Source of the DNA: Micromonospora gifhornensis | GTDB taxonomy: Bacteria > Actinomycetota > Actinomycetes > Mycobacteriales > Micromonosporaceae | DNA: 64,000 nucleotides | Direction: 5' to 3' | Assembly: GCF_016863515.1 (NCBI RefSeq) | Contig: NZ_BOPA01000017.1 | Coordinates: forward strand, 62,001-126,000 | Part shown: positions 28,594-36,812 of the stretch, one piece after another | Numbering within the stretch: position 1 is the first letter of the stretch | Layout of the letters: the number at the start of each line of letters is the position of its first letter | Notes under the pieces: generated by a model | The model's input: only the letters and a program-made list of their open reading frames with translations | What the model was told of the DNA's origin: nothing | Database searches by the model: none | Made by a program: the position numbers and the translations under genes

Positions 28594-31173
28594 GTGAGCG
28601 ACGCGCGGGGGACCGGTCCGCTTCGGCAGGCGCTGCACGACGGCTGGACCCTGCGGGCGGTGTCCGGCCCGCAGGTGCCACCCGAGATCGACGGCGTGAC
28701 GGTGCCGGCCACCGTGCCCGGCTGCGTGCACACCGATCTGCTCGCCGCCGGGTTGATCCCCGACCCGTACCTCGACGACAACGAGACCGCGCTGGCCTGG
28801 ATCGGGCACACCGACTGGTCGTACGAGACGACCTTCGACCGCCCGGGCGGCACCCACCAGCGGCTCGACCTGGTCTGTGCCGGGCTCGACACGGTCGCCA
28901 CGGTCACCGTCAACGGCGTCGAGGTCGGCCGCACCGAGAACATGCATCGCGGCTACCGCTTCGACGTCACCTCGCTGCTCCAACCCACAGACAACACCCT
29001 GGCCGTACGCTTCGACTCCGCCTACCGGTACGCCCACGCGCACCGCGACCGCCTCGGCGACCGGCCCAACGCCTACCCCGAGCCGTTCCAGTTCATCCGC
29101 AAGATGGCCTGCAACTTCGGCTGGGACTGGGGGCCGACCCTGGTCACCGCCGGCATCTGGCAGGAGATCGGCCTGCACGGCTGGTCGGTCGCCCGGCTGG
29201 CCACCGTACGCCCGCTGGTCACGCTCGACGGCGTCGACGGGCGGGTGGCGGTGCAGGTCGAGGTGGACCGGCTGGCCGACCTGCCGCTCACCGTGCGGGC
29301 CCAGGTGGCCGGGGTGACCGCCGAGACGACAGTCGCAGCAGGACAGCGGAGCGCCACACTGACCCTCGACGTGCCGCGACCCGCCCTGTGGTGGCCGCGA
29401 GGTCACGGCGACCAGCCCCGTCACGACCTGGACGTCACCCTGCACGGGCCGGACGGCGACCTGCTCGACGCCTGGCACCGGCGGATCGGCTTCCGCTCGG
29501 TACGCCTCGACACCACCCCGGACGCCCACGGCGCGCCGTTCACCCTGCACGTCAACGGGGTGCCGATCTTCGTCCGGGGGGTGAACTGGATCCCCGACGA
29601 CGTCTTCCCGACCCGGGTCACCCGCGAGCGCCTGACCCACCGCTTCGACCAGGCCGTCGACGCCAACATCAACCTGCTGCGGGTCTGGGGCGGCGGCCGG
29701 TACGAGTCGGACGACTTCTACGACCTGGCCGACGAACGTGGCCTGCTGGTGCAGCAGGACTTCCTCTTCGCCTGCGCGGCCTACCCCGAGGAGGAGCCGT
29801 ACGCCGGTGAGGTCGCCGCCGAGGCCGCCGAGCAGGTGACCCGGCTGGCGTCGTACCCGTCGCTGGTGCTGTGGACCGGCAACAACGAGAACATCTGGGG
29901 CTGGCACGACTGGGGTTGGCAGGAGCAGTTGGCCGGGCGCACCTGGGGGCGCGGCTACTACCTGGACCTGCTGCCCCGCATCGTCGCCGAGTTGGATCCG
30001 ACGCGCCCGTACTGGCCCGGCAGCCCCTGGTCGGGCAGCGAGCAGATCCACCCCAACGACCCGGCGTACGGCACCACCCACATCTGGGACGTGTGGAACA
30101 CCGACGACTACGTGAAGTACCGCGACCACCTGCCCCGGTTCGTCGCGGAGTTCGGCTACCAGGGCCCACCGGCGTACGCGACGCTGCGCCGGGCGCTTAC
30201 CGACGAGCCGCTCGCCCCGGACTCGCCCGGCATGGCGCACCACCAGAAGGCCATCGACGGCGACGCGAAACTGCGCCGAGGGCTGGACGCCCACCTGCCC
30301 GCGCCGCGCGACTTCGACGACTGGCACTACTTCACCCAGCTCAACCAGGCCCGCGCCATCCAACTCGGGGTGGAACACTTCCGCTCCCACCGCGGGCTGT
30401 GCATGGGCACCATCGTCTGGCAGCTCAACGACTGCTGGCCGGTCACCTCCTGGTCGGCCGTGGACGGCGACGGCCGGCGCAAACCCTTGTGGTACGCGCT
30501 GCGCCGGGCGTACGCCGACCGGCTGCTCACCGTGCAGCCCCGCGACGACGGCCAGTCCGGCACCGGCGGCCGGTCCGGCACCGATGGCCGGTCCGGCGAC
30601 GGCTTCCGAACCGACGCCGGTGGGCTGGTGCTGGTCGCGGTAAACGACGGTGGCCAACCCTGGCGTGCGTCGGTGACGGTCACCCGGCTGACCGTCACCG
30701 GGGACCCACGGGCGAAGACGACGCTGGCACTCGACGTCCCCGCGTACGGCACGGTCAACCTGGCGCTGCCGGCGGAGCTGACCCGACCCGACGAGGCCCG
30801 GCGCGAACTGCTGATCGCCGACGCCGGTGATCCCGCCGGCCGTGCGCTCTGGTTCTTCGCCGAGGACCGCGAGATCGACTACCCGCCGGCCGAGTACGAC
30901 GCCACGGTCGAGCCGGCCGACAGCGGCCAACTGGTCCGGGTAACCGCCCGCACCATCCTGCGCGACCTCACGCTCTTCCCCGACCGGCTCGACCCGTCCG
31001 CCCAGGTCGACGACGCCCTGATCACCCTGCTCCCCGGCGAGTCGACCACCTTCACCGTCCGCTCGACCCCACCGCTCGACCCCACCGCCCTCACCACCCG
31101 CCCCACCCTCCGCTGCGTCAACGACCAACAACCGCACGTCCCCGGCCCCGTCCCTGGCACTCGCGCTGGTTGA
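28594..31173 (+). CDS. Glycoside hydrolase family 2 beta-mannosidase
   Basis: An 859-residue, probably cytoplasmic enzyme that releases mannose from the non-reducing end of beta-mannosides. N-terminal jelly-roll sugar-binding domain, Ig-like domain, then a TIM barrel with acid/base Glu432 in GNNENIWGW and nucleophile Glu519 in VAEFGYQG; FNWIPD-type and CNFGWDWGP motifs are typical of family 2 mannosidases. Near residue 653 an insert carries three copies of a Gly-Arg-Ser-Gly unit. GTG 28594 is the chosen start; GTG 28570 is an alternative. The stop codon lies inside the inverted repeat at 31169-31228. Divergent LacI regulator and TTGACA promoter suggest mannoside induction. Confidence 0.92.
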   Translation: MSDARGTGPLRQALHDGWTLRAVSGPQVPPEIDGVTVPATVPGCVHTDLLAAGLIPDPYLDDNETALAWIGHTDWSYETTFDRPGGTHQRLDLVCAGLDTVATVTVNGVEVGRTENMHRGYRFDVTSLLQPTDNTLAVRFDSAYRYAHAHRDRLGDRPNAYPEPFQFIRKMACNFGWDWGPTLVTAGIWQEIGLHGWSVARLATVRPLVTLDGVDGRVAVQVEVDRLADLPLTVRAQVAGVTAETTVAAGQRSATLTLDVPRPALWWPRGHGDQPRHDLDVTLHGPDGDLLDAWHRRIGFRSVRLDTTPDAHGAPFTLHVNGVPIFVRGVNWIPDDVFPTRVTRERLTHRFDQAVDANINLLRVWGGGRYESDDFYDLADERGLLVQQDFLFACAAYPEEEPYAGEVAAEAAEQVTRLASYPSLVLWTGNNENIWGWHDWGWQEQLAGRTWGRGYYLDLLPRIVAELDPTRPYWPGSPWSGSEQIHPNDPAYGTTHIWDVWNTDDYVKYRDHLPRFVAEFGYQGPPAYATLRRALTDEPLAPDSPGMAHHQKAIDGDAKLRRGLDAHLPAPRDFDDWHYFTQLNQARAIQLGVEHFRSHRGLCMGTIVWQLNDCWPVTSWSAVDGDGRRKPLWYALRRAYADRLLTVQPRDDGQSGTGGRSGTDGRSGDGFRTDAGGLVLVAVNDGGQPWRASVTVTRLTVTGDPRAKTTLALDVPAYGTVNLALPAELTRPDEARRELLIADAGDPAGRALWFFAEDREIDYPPAEYDATVEPADSGQLVRVTARTILRDLTLFPDRLDPSAQVDDALITLLPGESTTFTVRSTPPLDPTALTTRPTLRCVNDQQPHVPGPVPGTRAG

Positions 31174-31228
31174 TCAAGAGGTTTGCGTCTGGAATCCGGC
31201 CGGATCCGACGCAAATCTCTTGATCAAC
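31169..31228. repeat. Inverted repeat (21-bp arms) overlapping the mannosidase stop
   Basis: Left arm 31169-31189 and right arm 31208-31228 are complementary at 20 of 21 positions (the exception is a G-T pair), with an 18-base spacer. It starts GTTGATCAAGAGGTTTGCGT. The TGA at 31171-31173 within the left arm ends the mannosidase. Likely a dispersed palindrome that may also terminate transcription. Confidence 0.85.
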
Positions 31229-31427
31229 GCTTACTGGGAGAGGTGGTGGGGCGGTAGTAATGCGGTGGCGGGGGGTGGGGGGTGCTGTTAGGTTTCGCGG
31301 AGGCCGTGGGCAGAGCGAGGGGGTGGTATCCGTGAATGGGTCGACATGGGTGCTCCACTCAGGGGTCACGGTCGGGCGATAGGTCGTCCGGGAGCGCCGT
31401 TCACGAGCACTCCCGAAAGGCACGACC

Positions 31428-32159
31428 ATGGAGTTCACTTCCGAACAGCGCCTCCACGACGGTGTCCTCGAGCGCGAATTCACCCTCGGCGAGATTCCCG
31501 GCATTCTGTGGACGCCCGCATCCGTATCCGCTCCGGCGCCGGTGATCCTGCTCGGCCACCCCGGCGGACTGCCGACGATGTATCCCCGATTGGCGGCCCG
31601 GGCCCAGCATTGCGCAGCGGTGGGCTTCGCCGCCGCCACCATCGAGCTTCCCGGTGGCGGTAACCGGTCCCGTCTCGTCGCCGTCGAGGAGGCCCGCACC
31701 GAGCTGCGCCGGGCACTGAAGGCCGGCGAGCCGGTCGGCGACGAGGTAGTCGACCGGCTTGTTCTGCCACTTGTCGACCAGGCGGTCCCGGAATGGCGGG
31801 CCGCCCTGGACGCCCTGCTCTCGCTGCCCGAAATCGGCGGCCCGGTCGGGTACTCGGGCGGAATCATCGCCATTGGCATCCGGCTGGCGGTGGTCGAGCC
31901 GCGCATCTCGGCCGCCCTGCTGTTCGCCGGTAGTTTCGTGCCCCGCGCCATGTTCGAGGAGGCCCGGAAGGTCACCATTCCGCTACAGGTTCTGCTGCAG
32001 TGGGACGACGAAGGAAACGACAGGCAGCAGGCCCTTCAGCTGTTCGACGCCTTCGGCTCGACGGAGAAGACACTGCACGCCAACATGGGCGGGCACACCG
32101 GCGTCCCGCAGTTCGAGGCAGACGACGCGAACCGGTTCTTCGCCCGACACCTGAGGTGA
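31428..32159 (+). CDS. Alpha/beta hydrolase (dienelactone-hydrolase-like)
   Basis: A 243-residue alpha/beta hydrolase. The oxyanion region ILLGHPGG precedes the nucleophile elbow GYSGG (Ser143); the acid is probably Asp193 in QWDDEG and the base His223 in MGGHTG. The order and spacing fit the fold. It resembles small esterase/dienelactone-hydrolase proteins, but the substrate is not evident. ATG 31428 has GAAAGG upstream. It stands alone between the mannosidase and the ArsR-SulP operon; codon use is slightly less GC-biased than the neighbours (several ATT, TTC choices), which may hint at a separate origin. Confidence 0.85.
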   Translation: MEFTSEQRLHDGVLEREFTLGEIPGILWTPASVSAPAPVILLGHPGGLPTMYPRLAARAQHCAAVGFAAATIELPGGGNRSRLVAVEEARTELRRALKAGEPVGDEVVDRLVLPLVDQAVPEWRAALDALLSLPEIGGPVGYSGGIIAIGIRLAVVEPRISAALLFAGSFVPRAMFEEARKVTIPLQVLLQWDDEGNDRQQALQLFDAFGSTEKTLHANMGGHTGVPQFEADDANRFFARHLR

Positions 32160-32195
32160 GGCCGGACCGTCCGGCCCGGCAGCGGACGATCTTCT

Positions 32196-32225
32196 GACTT
32201 TAAGAATCCTGCAAGTGCTAAAGTC
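32196..32225. promoter_or_regulatory. Candidate ArsR operator
   Basis: GACTTTA and its exact complement TAAAGTC lie 16 bases apart, 40 bases before the ArsR start, in an unusually AT-rich patch. A likely autoregulatory site, position-based inference. Confidence 0.45.
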
Positions 32226-32264
32226 TTCAGGGTGCCCGTCCGGGCGCGGCGAGGAGGCTGAGGC

Positions 32265-32603
32265 GTGTCGGTGCCGCTGTACCAGGCGAAGGCGGAGTTG
32301 TTCCGCACCCTCGGGCATCCCGTCCGCATCCGGGTGCTGGAGTTGCTCCAGGACGGCCCCAAGCCGGTGCGTGATCTGCTCGCCGTCATCGACGTCGAGG
32401 CGTCCAACCTCTCCCAGCAGCTCGCCGTGCTGCGCCGCGCCGGCATGGTCACCACCTACCGGGACGGTGCCCTGGTGATGTACGCGTTGAGCACCCCCGA
32501 CGTGGCCGACCTGCTGGCCGCCGGACGGCGGATCCTCGGCGCGGTGCTCGCCGACCGGGACGGCCTGCTCGACGAGTTGCGGGCCGGCGGGCCGAACCAG
32601 TGA
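32265..32603 (+). CDS. ArsR-family winged-helix regulator
   Basis: A 112-residue winged-helix repressor. The HTH spans FRTLGHPVRIRVLELLQDGP through EASNLSQQLAVLRRAGMV, followed by a beta wing (TTYRDGALVMYAL). No CxC metal-binding motif is visible in the recognition helix, so it is not a classical arsenic sensor. GTG follows GAGGAGG. Its stop overlaps the GTG of the SulP gene (GTGA), so the two are translationally coupled and the transporter is the obvious target. Related ArsR-SulP pairs are frequent in actinobacteria; the inducer is not known to me. Confidence 0.9.
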   Translation: MSVPLYQAKAELFRTLGHPVRIRVLELLQDGPKPVRDLLAVIDVEASNLSQQLAVLRRAGMVTTYRDGALVMYALSTPDVADLLAAGRRILGAVLADRDGLLDELRAGGPNQ

Positions 32604-34300
32604 GCGGCGCCGAGGCGGCTACTCCCGCCACACCGCGTCCTGCCCTCGCCGCCGTGTGGGGGCGGGTCCGTGCCCTGCTGCCCGGCCGGGCCGACCTTGC
32701 GGCGGTACGCCGAGCGCCCCGCCGCGACCTGCTCGCCGGGCTCACCGTCGCCATCGTCGCGCTGCCCCTGGCCCTCGCCTTCGGGGTCACCTCCGGGCTG
32801 GGGGCGGAGGCCGGGCTGATCACCGCCGTGGTCGCCGGTGCCGTGGCCGCCGTCTTCGGCGGCTCCAACCTCCAGGTCTCCGGGCCGACCGGCGCGATGA
32901 CCGTGGTGCTGGTGCCGATCGTGGCGCAGTTCGGGGCGAACGGCGTGCTGCTTGTCGGCGCGATGGCCGGAGTGATCCTGCTCGTCCTGGCCTTCGCGCG
33001 CTTCGGCCGATTTGTCAGGTATCTCCCTGTCCCGGTGATCGAGGGCTTCACCGCCGGCATCGCCGTGGTCATCGCCCTGCAACAGGTGCCGGCCGCGCTC
33101 GGCGTCACCGATGCGCAGGGCGAACGGGTCTGGGCGGTGGCCGCCGACGCGGTCGCCCGTTTCGTCGTACACCCGCACCCGGCTGCGATCGCGGTGGCCC
33201 TGGGTGTCGCGGCGGCGATGCTGATCGGTGCCCGGTGGCGTCCCGGCGTGCCGTTCTCGCTGCTGGCCGTGGCCGCCGCCACGATCGTCGCGGAACTCGT
33301 ACCTGTCGACCTGATCCGCATCGGCGCCCTGCCGCAGACGTTGCCCGCGCCGTCGCTGGACTTCCTGGACCTCGGTGCGGTGGGGGTCCTGCTGCCCGCC
33401 GCATTCGCGGTGGCGGCGCTTGCCGCGCTGGAGAGCCTGCTCTCGGCCACCGTCGCCGACGGGATGACTGTCGACCAGCGGCACGACCCGGATCGGGAAC
33501 TGTTCGGGCAGGGGCTGGCCAACCTGGCGTCCCCGCTGTTCGGCGGCATCCCGGCCACCGCGGCGATCGCACGTACCGCGGTGAACGTCCGGGCCGGCGC
33601 GGTGTCCAAGCTCGCCGCGCTCACCCACGCCGTCGCCCTGGCCGGCATCGTGCTGGCCGCCGCGCCGCTCGTCGGTCGGATCCCCCTCGCGGCGCTCGCC
33701 GGGGTCCTGCTGGCCACCACGGTACGGATGGTGGAGGCCGCCTCGCTGTGGGCGCTGGCCCGCGCCACCCGGGGCGACGCGCTGGTGCTCGTGCTCACCT
33801 TCGCCGTCACCGTCATCTGGGACCTGGTCACCGCCGTGGCGGTCGGCGTCGGCGTCGCCATCGTGGTGGCGCTGCGTGCCGTGGCCCGCAGCGCCAAACT
33901 CGAACAGGTCCCCCTGGACGCCCACGACCACACCGCCGAGGAGCAGGCCCTGCTCGCCGAGCACATCGTGGCCTACCGGCTCGACGGGCCGCTCTTCTTC
34001 GCCGCCGCGCACAACTTCCTGCTCCAGCTCTCCGACGTGGCCGACGTCCGGGTGGTCATCCTCCGGATGGCCCGGGTCACCACAATCGACGCCACAGGTG
34101 CCCAGGTGCTCGGCGACGCCATCCGCCGGCTTCAGGGGCGCGGCATCACCGTGCTGCTCTCCGGCATCGATCCCGGCCACGACCAGGTGCTGGACACCCT
34201 CGGCGTGGCCGACCAGCTCCGCCGCGACAACCTGATCTTCTCCGACACCCCGGCGGCCATCGCGTACGCCCGCACCCTCGCCCTGCCCGCCCCCGCCTGA
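32600..34300 (+). CDS. SulP-family anion transporter with STAS domain
   Basis: A 566-residue inner-membrane transporter of the SLC26/SulP family, which moves sulfate, bicarbonate or related anions. About 11-12 membrane segments run from residue 45 to 425, including the signature LLAGLTVAIVALPLALAFG and SGPTGAMTVVL. A C-terminal STAS domain (about 460-560) contains ILRMARVTTIDATGAQVL. Specificity cannot be read from sequence. Coupled by a four-base overlap to the ArsR gene. It converges on the EEP gene at 34340. Confidence 0.93.
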   Translation: MSGAEAATPATPRPALAAVWGRVRALLPGRADLAAVRRAPRRDLLAGLTVAIVALPLALAFGVTSGLGAEAGLITAVVAGAVAAVFGGSNLQVSGPTGAMTVVLVPIVAQFGANGVLLVGAMAGVILLVLAFARFGRFVRYLPVPVIEGFTAGIAVVIALQQVPAALGVTDAQGERVWAVAADAVARFVVHPHPAAIAVALGVAAAMLIGARWRPGVPFSLLAVAAATIVAELVPVDLIRIGALPQTLPAPSLDFLDLGAVGVLLPAAFAVAALAALESLLSATVADGMTVDQRHDPDRELFGQGLANLASPLFGGIPATAAIARTAVNVRAGAVSKLAALTHAVALAGIVLAAAPLVGRIPLAALAGVLLATTVRMVEAASLWALARATRGDALVLVLTFAVTVIWDLVTAVAVGVGVAIVVALRAVARSAKLEQVPLDAHDHTAEEQALLAEHIVAYRLDGPLFFAAAHNFLLQLSDVADVRVVILRMARVTTIDATGAQVLGDAIRRLQGRGITVLLSGIDPGHDQVLDTLGVADQLRRDNLIFSDTPAAIAYARTLALPAPA

Positions 34301-34339
34301 CCAGCGGGCGACGACCGGACGCCGTTGCGGCGGGCAGCC

Positions 34340-35581
34340 TCAGCGCAGGTCGAGCCAGACCAGCCGGTGGTCGGAGGTGGGGAAGCCACCCGGCAGGGTG
34401 GGGGAGTAGTCGCCGACCAGCCGGAACAGCGGGTCACCCGGCACCGGCCAGAAGACCCCGGCGGCACGGACCGGCAGACCCCGGCTCGGCAGCAGGTAGT
34501 CGACCCGCAGGTTGCCGGGGCTGGTGTCGGCGAAGTCGCCGGTGTCGAAGCGCGGATCGCCGCGGTGGTCGAGGTTCGCGCCGCCCTGCCGCTGCGCTGC
34601 GGCGGTGCCACCCGCGCTGGCCGGCACGACCCGATCGTCGACGCGGGGGTGGTCGAGCAGTTGCTGCGCCGCGCCGGGCACGCTGTCGCCGTCGTACGGG
34701 TCGGCGTTGAGGTCCCCGGCGATCACGAAGGCCGCGCCGGGCTGGAGCCCGCCGCGCCGCCCGGCGTCGTCGTAGATGTAGCCGCCCCGGCCAGGGGAGA
34801 CGTAGTCGGCCCAGAAGCGGATCTCGTCGTGGTTGCGGCGGCCGTTGCGGTCCTCCGGCCCGTCGAAGATCGGCGGCGTCGGGTGGCTGGCCAGCAGGTG
34901 CACGGTACGGCCCGGCAACCGGATCGGCAGGTCCCAGTGGCTCTTCGAGGACAGCCGCAGGTCGGCAAGTTCCGCCGGGGAGTACCAGTCGGCCGGCTCG
35001 GGGGTGGACGGGTCGTCGGGCAGCAGCGCGCCGGGCATGTCCCGCCAGCGGAACGTCTGGAACGTACGGACCTTCGCCACGTCGATCGGGTACGCCGAGT
35101 AGACCGCCATGCCGTACTGGCCGGGAAAGAGACCGAAACCGTACGCGTCGTCGGGCCCGCCGACGGTGCCGTCGTTGTTGAGATCGTGGCCGGAGGGGAC
35201 ACCGGTGTTCGACGGTGCGGCGTACCGGTACGGGTAGTGGATGGCCCGGGTGCCGTTGCGTGGCACGGAGAGGTAGTTGTCCTGGAAGAGCGCCAACGCC
35301 CGGCCGGCCGGGTCGTGATCGAACTCGTTGATCAGCAGTACGTCGGGGCGTACCCGCTGGATCACCTCGGCGACGTTGGCGGCCTGGGCGTTGTCCCGGC
35401 GGGACAGGTCGGCGACCAGCCCACCGGCGGTGTCCCGGTTCAGCGAGGCGTTGAACGTGGCCACCCGTACCGGTGCGGGGTGCCGTCCACCGGCACCCGC
35501 CGGCGCCGCCACCGCGAACGTCGCCGTCACCGCGAGCAGCGCCGCCGTGACACCGGCGCAGAGCCTCCGCCTCGCACCCAT
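34340..35581 (-). CDS. Secreted endonuclease/exonuclease/phosphatase-family protein
   Basis: A 413-residue exported protein. Signal peptide 1-31 ends PAGAGG. The EEP core then shows VATFNASLN, LLINEFDH, HLLASHPTPP, IAGDLNADP, LRVDYLLPS and SDHRLVWLDL, the metal and phosphate-binding set of this superfamily. A segment DLNNDGTVGGPDDAYG resembles a calcium-binding dockerin-like or EF loop. It may be a secreted phosphodiesterase or nuclease. ATG 35581 is supported by GGGGAGG upstream. Confidence 0.88.
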   Translation of the reverse strand: MGARRRLCAGVTAALLAVTATFAVAAPAGAGGRHPAPVRVATFNASLNRDTAGGLVADLSRRDNAQAANVAEVIQRVRPDVLLINEFDHDPAGRALALFQDNYLSVPRNGTRAIHYPYRYAAPSNTGVPSGHDLNNDGTVGGPDDAYGFGLFPGQYGMAVYSAYPIDVAKVRTFQTFRWRDMPGALLPDDPSTPEPADWYSPAELADLRLSSKSHWDLPIRLPGRTVHLLASHPTPPIFDGPEDRNGRRNHDEIRFWADYVSPGRGGYIYDDAGRRGGLQPGAAFVIAGDLNADPYDGDSVPGAAQQLLDHPRVDDRVVPASAGGTAAAQRQGGANLDHRGDPRFDTGDFADTSPGNLRVDYLLPSRGLPVRAAGVFWPVPGDPLFRLVGDYSPTLPGGFPTSDHRLVWLDLR

Positions 35582-35686
35582 CGACGTACCTCCCCATTCA
35601 CGATCCACGATCGCCACGCTACCGAAAACGGCACGGCGGCAGGGTGAACCGTGATCGACGATCGTGCGTGCTGCCGGGACGGGTGC

Positions 35687-36796
35687 TCAGGGTGCGTGTG
35701 GTCCGTACAGTGCGCCGGTGACCGCGCGGGCCCGGTCGGCCACACCGAGGACGTCGGTGCTGTCCACGAACTGGTCCACGCCGCCCACGTGCCGTGGCAG
35801 CGTCGACACCTCCGGGTCGGTGATCGCCCGGTGGGTGGCGTCGGCGAAGCGGTCCGCGGCCAGCACCCGCATCGGTCGATCGTGGAACGGACGCACCGTG
35901 GGCTCGACCGGGTCGCAGAGGCCGAGGTCGTTGTGCGCGCGGGCGAGATGTTCGTACGCGGCGCAGAGCGCGCTTTCACGGTGCGGCCAGTCGGCGGCGG
36001 TGAGGGCATCGGTGAGCAGCGGTTGCAGCGTCGGGGCGCAGCGCAGCCGGACGAACGCCGTACCCAGCCATTTGGCGTAGGGCGGGTAGCGACGTTCGAC
36101 GAGCAGCGCCAGGCGCATCAGGTCGCGGACCAGCCGGGCGGTGACCAGCCGGGAGCCGAGGTCGTCGCCGACCTCCGCACACCGGCCGGGGAAGGCTTCC
36201 TCCTGGGCGATGCGCCGCCACTGGCAGGCCAGCAGGTATCGCCAGATGTCGTCGGGATACCAGGCGAGCGCGGCGCGAATCGACGTCAGGTGGCCGAGAC
36301 CGTCGTGGAAGACCGCACCCGAGGTGACCTCCAGCAGCCGTTGGGTGGGGATGGCCAGCCAGTCGCGGGCGTGCATGCCGTCGCGTGGGTCGGCGCCGAG
36401 GTGGGTGGCGAGCCAGGTGTCGAGGTCGAACACCTCGATGCGGTGCGCGATCGGGGCGTCGCCGGCAGGTTGCAGGGTGCGCGAACGTCCGGGTTCGGGT
36501 GGGCTGAAGTTCGTGCTCCAGCCCTGCACCGAGGAGGGCAGCCGCTCGGCGAGCACGCCGACGAGGTCGTCGGCGTGCCGCCGGGCGTCTGCGGGTGTCA
36601 GGAACAGCAGCAGGCGCGGTCCCCAGTCGTGGTCGGTCGAGCGGGCGGTGTCGTAGCCGAGCACGTCCGAACCCGGGCCCAGCAGCGCCGCCGAGTGCAC
36701 CAGCCGAGGGAAGGCGACGTCGAGGATCGGCCGTACCGCCTCGTGGTACGTGCTCGCCGCCAGCGACAGACCGGGAACGAACGCCGGTACCCGCAC
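35687..36796 (-). CDS. DUF4037 protein, nucleotidyltransferase-like
   Basis: A 369-residue protein with a nucleotidyltransferase-like segment near residue 50 (GYDTARSTDHDWGPRLLLFL) and a helical C-terminal half typical of DUF4037. Some relatives are annotated as aminoglycoside-nucleotidyltransferase-like, but substrate and activity are unknown. It lies 16 bases downstream of ilvD on the same strand, so it is probably co-transcribed without being obviously related in function. GTG start; no clear ribosome binding site, which fits read-through from ilvD. Confidence 0.75.
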   Translation of the reverse strand: MRVPAFVPGLSLAASTYHEAVRPILDVAFPRLVHSAALLGPGSDVLGYDTARSTDHDWGPRLLLFLTPADARRHADDLVGVLAERLPSSVQGWSTNFSPPEPGRSRTLQPAGDAPIAHRIEVFDLDTWLATHLGADPRDGMHARDWLAIPTQRLLEVTSGAVFHDGLGHLTSIRAALAWYPDDIWRYLLACQWRRIAQEEAFPGRCAEVGDDLGSRLVTARLVRDLMRLALLVERRYPPYAKWLGTAFVRLRCAPTLQPLLTDALTAADWPHRESALCAAYEHLARAHNDLGLCDPVEPTVRPFHDRPMRVLAADRFADATHRAITDPEVSTLPRHVGGVDQFVDSTDVLGVADRARAVTGALYGPHAP

Positions 36797-36812
36797 CGTC
36801 TGCGCGTCTAGC

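Noticed and set aside
28549..31137. An 862-codon minus-strand open frame opposite the mannosidase
   Set aside because: Shadow frame with repetitive Gly/Val/Arg composition; the plus strand encodes a complete GH2 enzyme with catalytic residues.
34340..35581. Dockerin-like DLNNDGTVGG motif as evidence for a cellulosome component
   Set aside because: Single loop within an EEP domain, no cohesin partners; more likely a calcium-binding loop.
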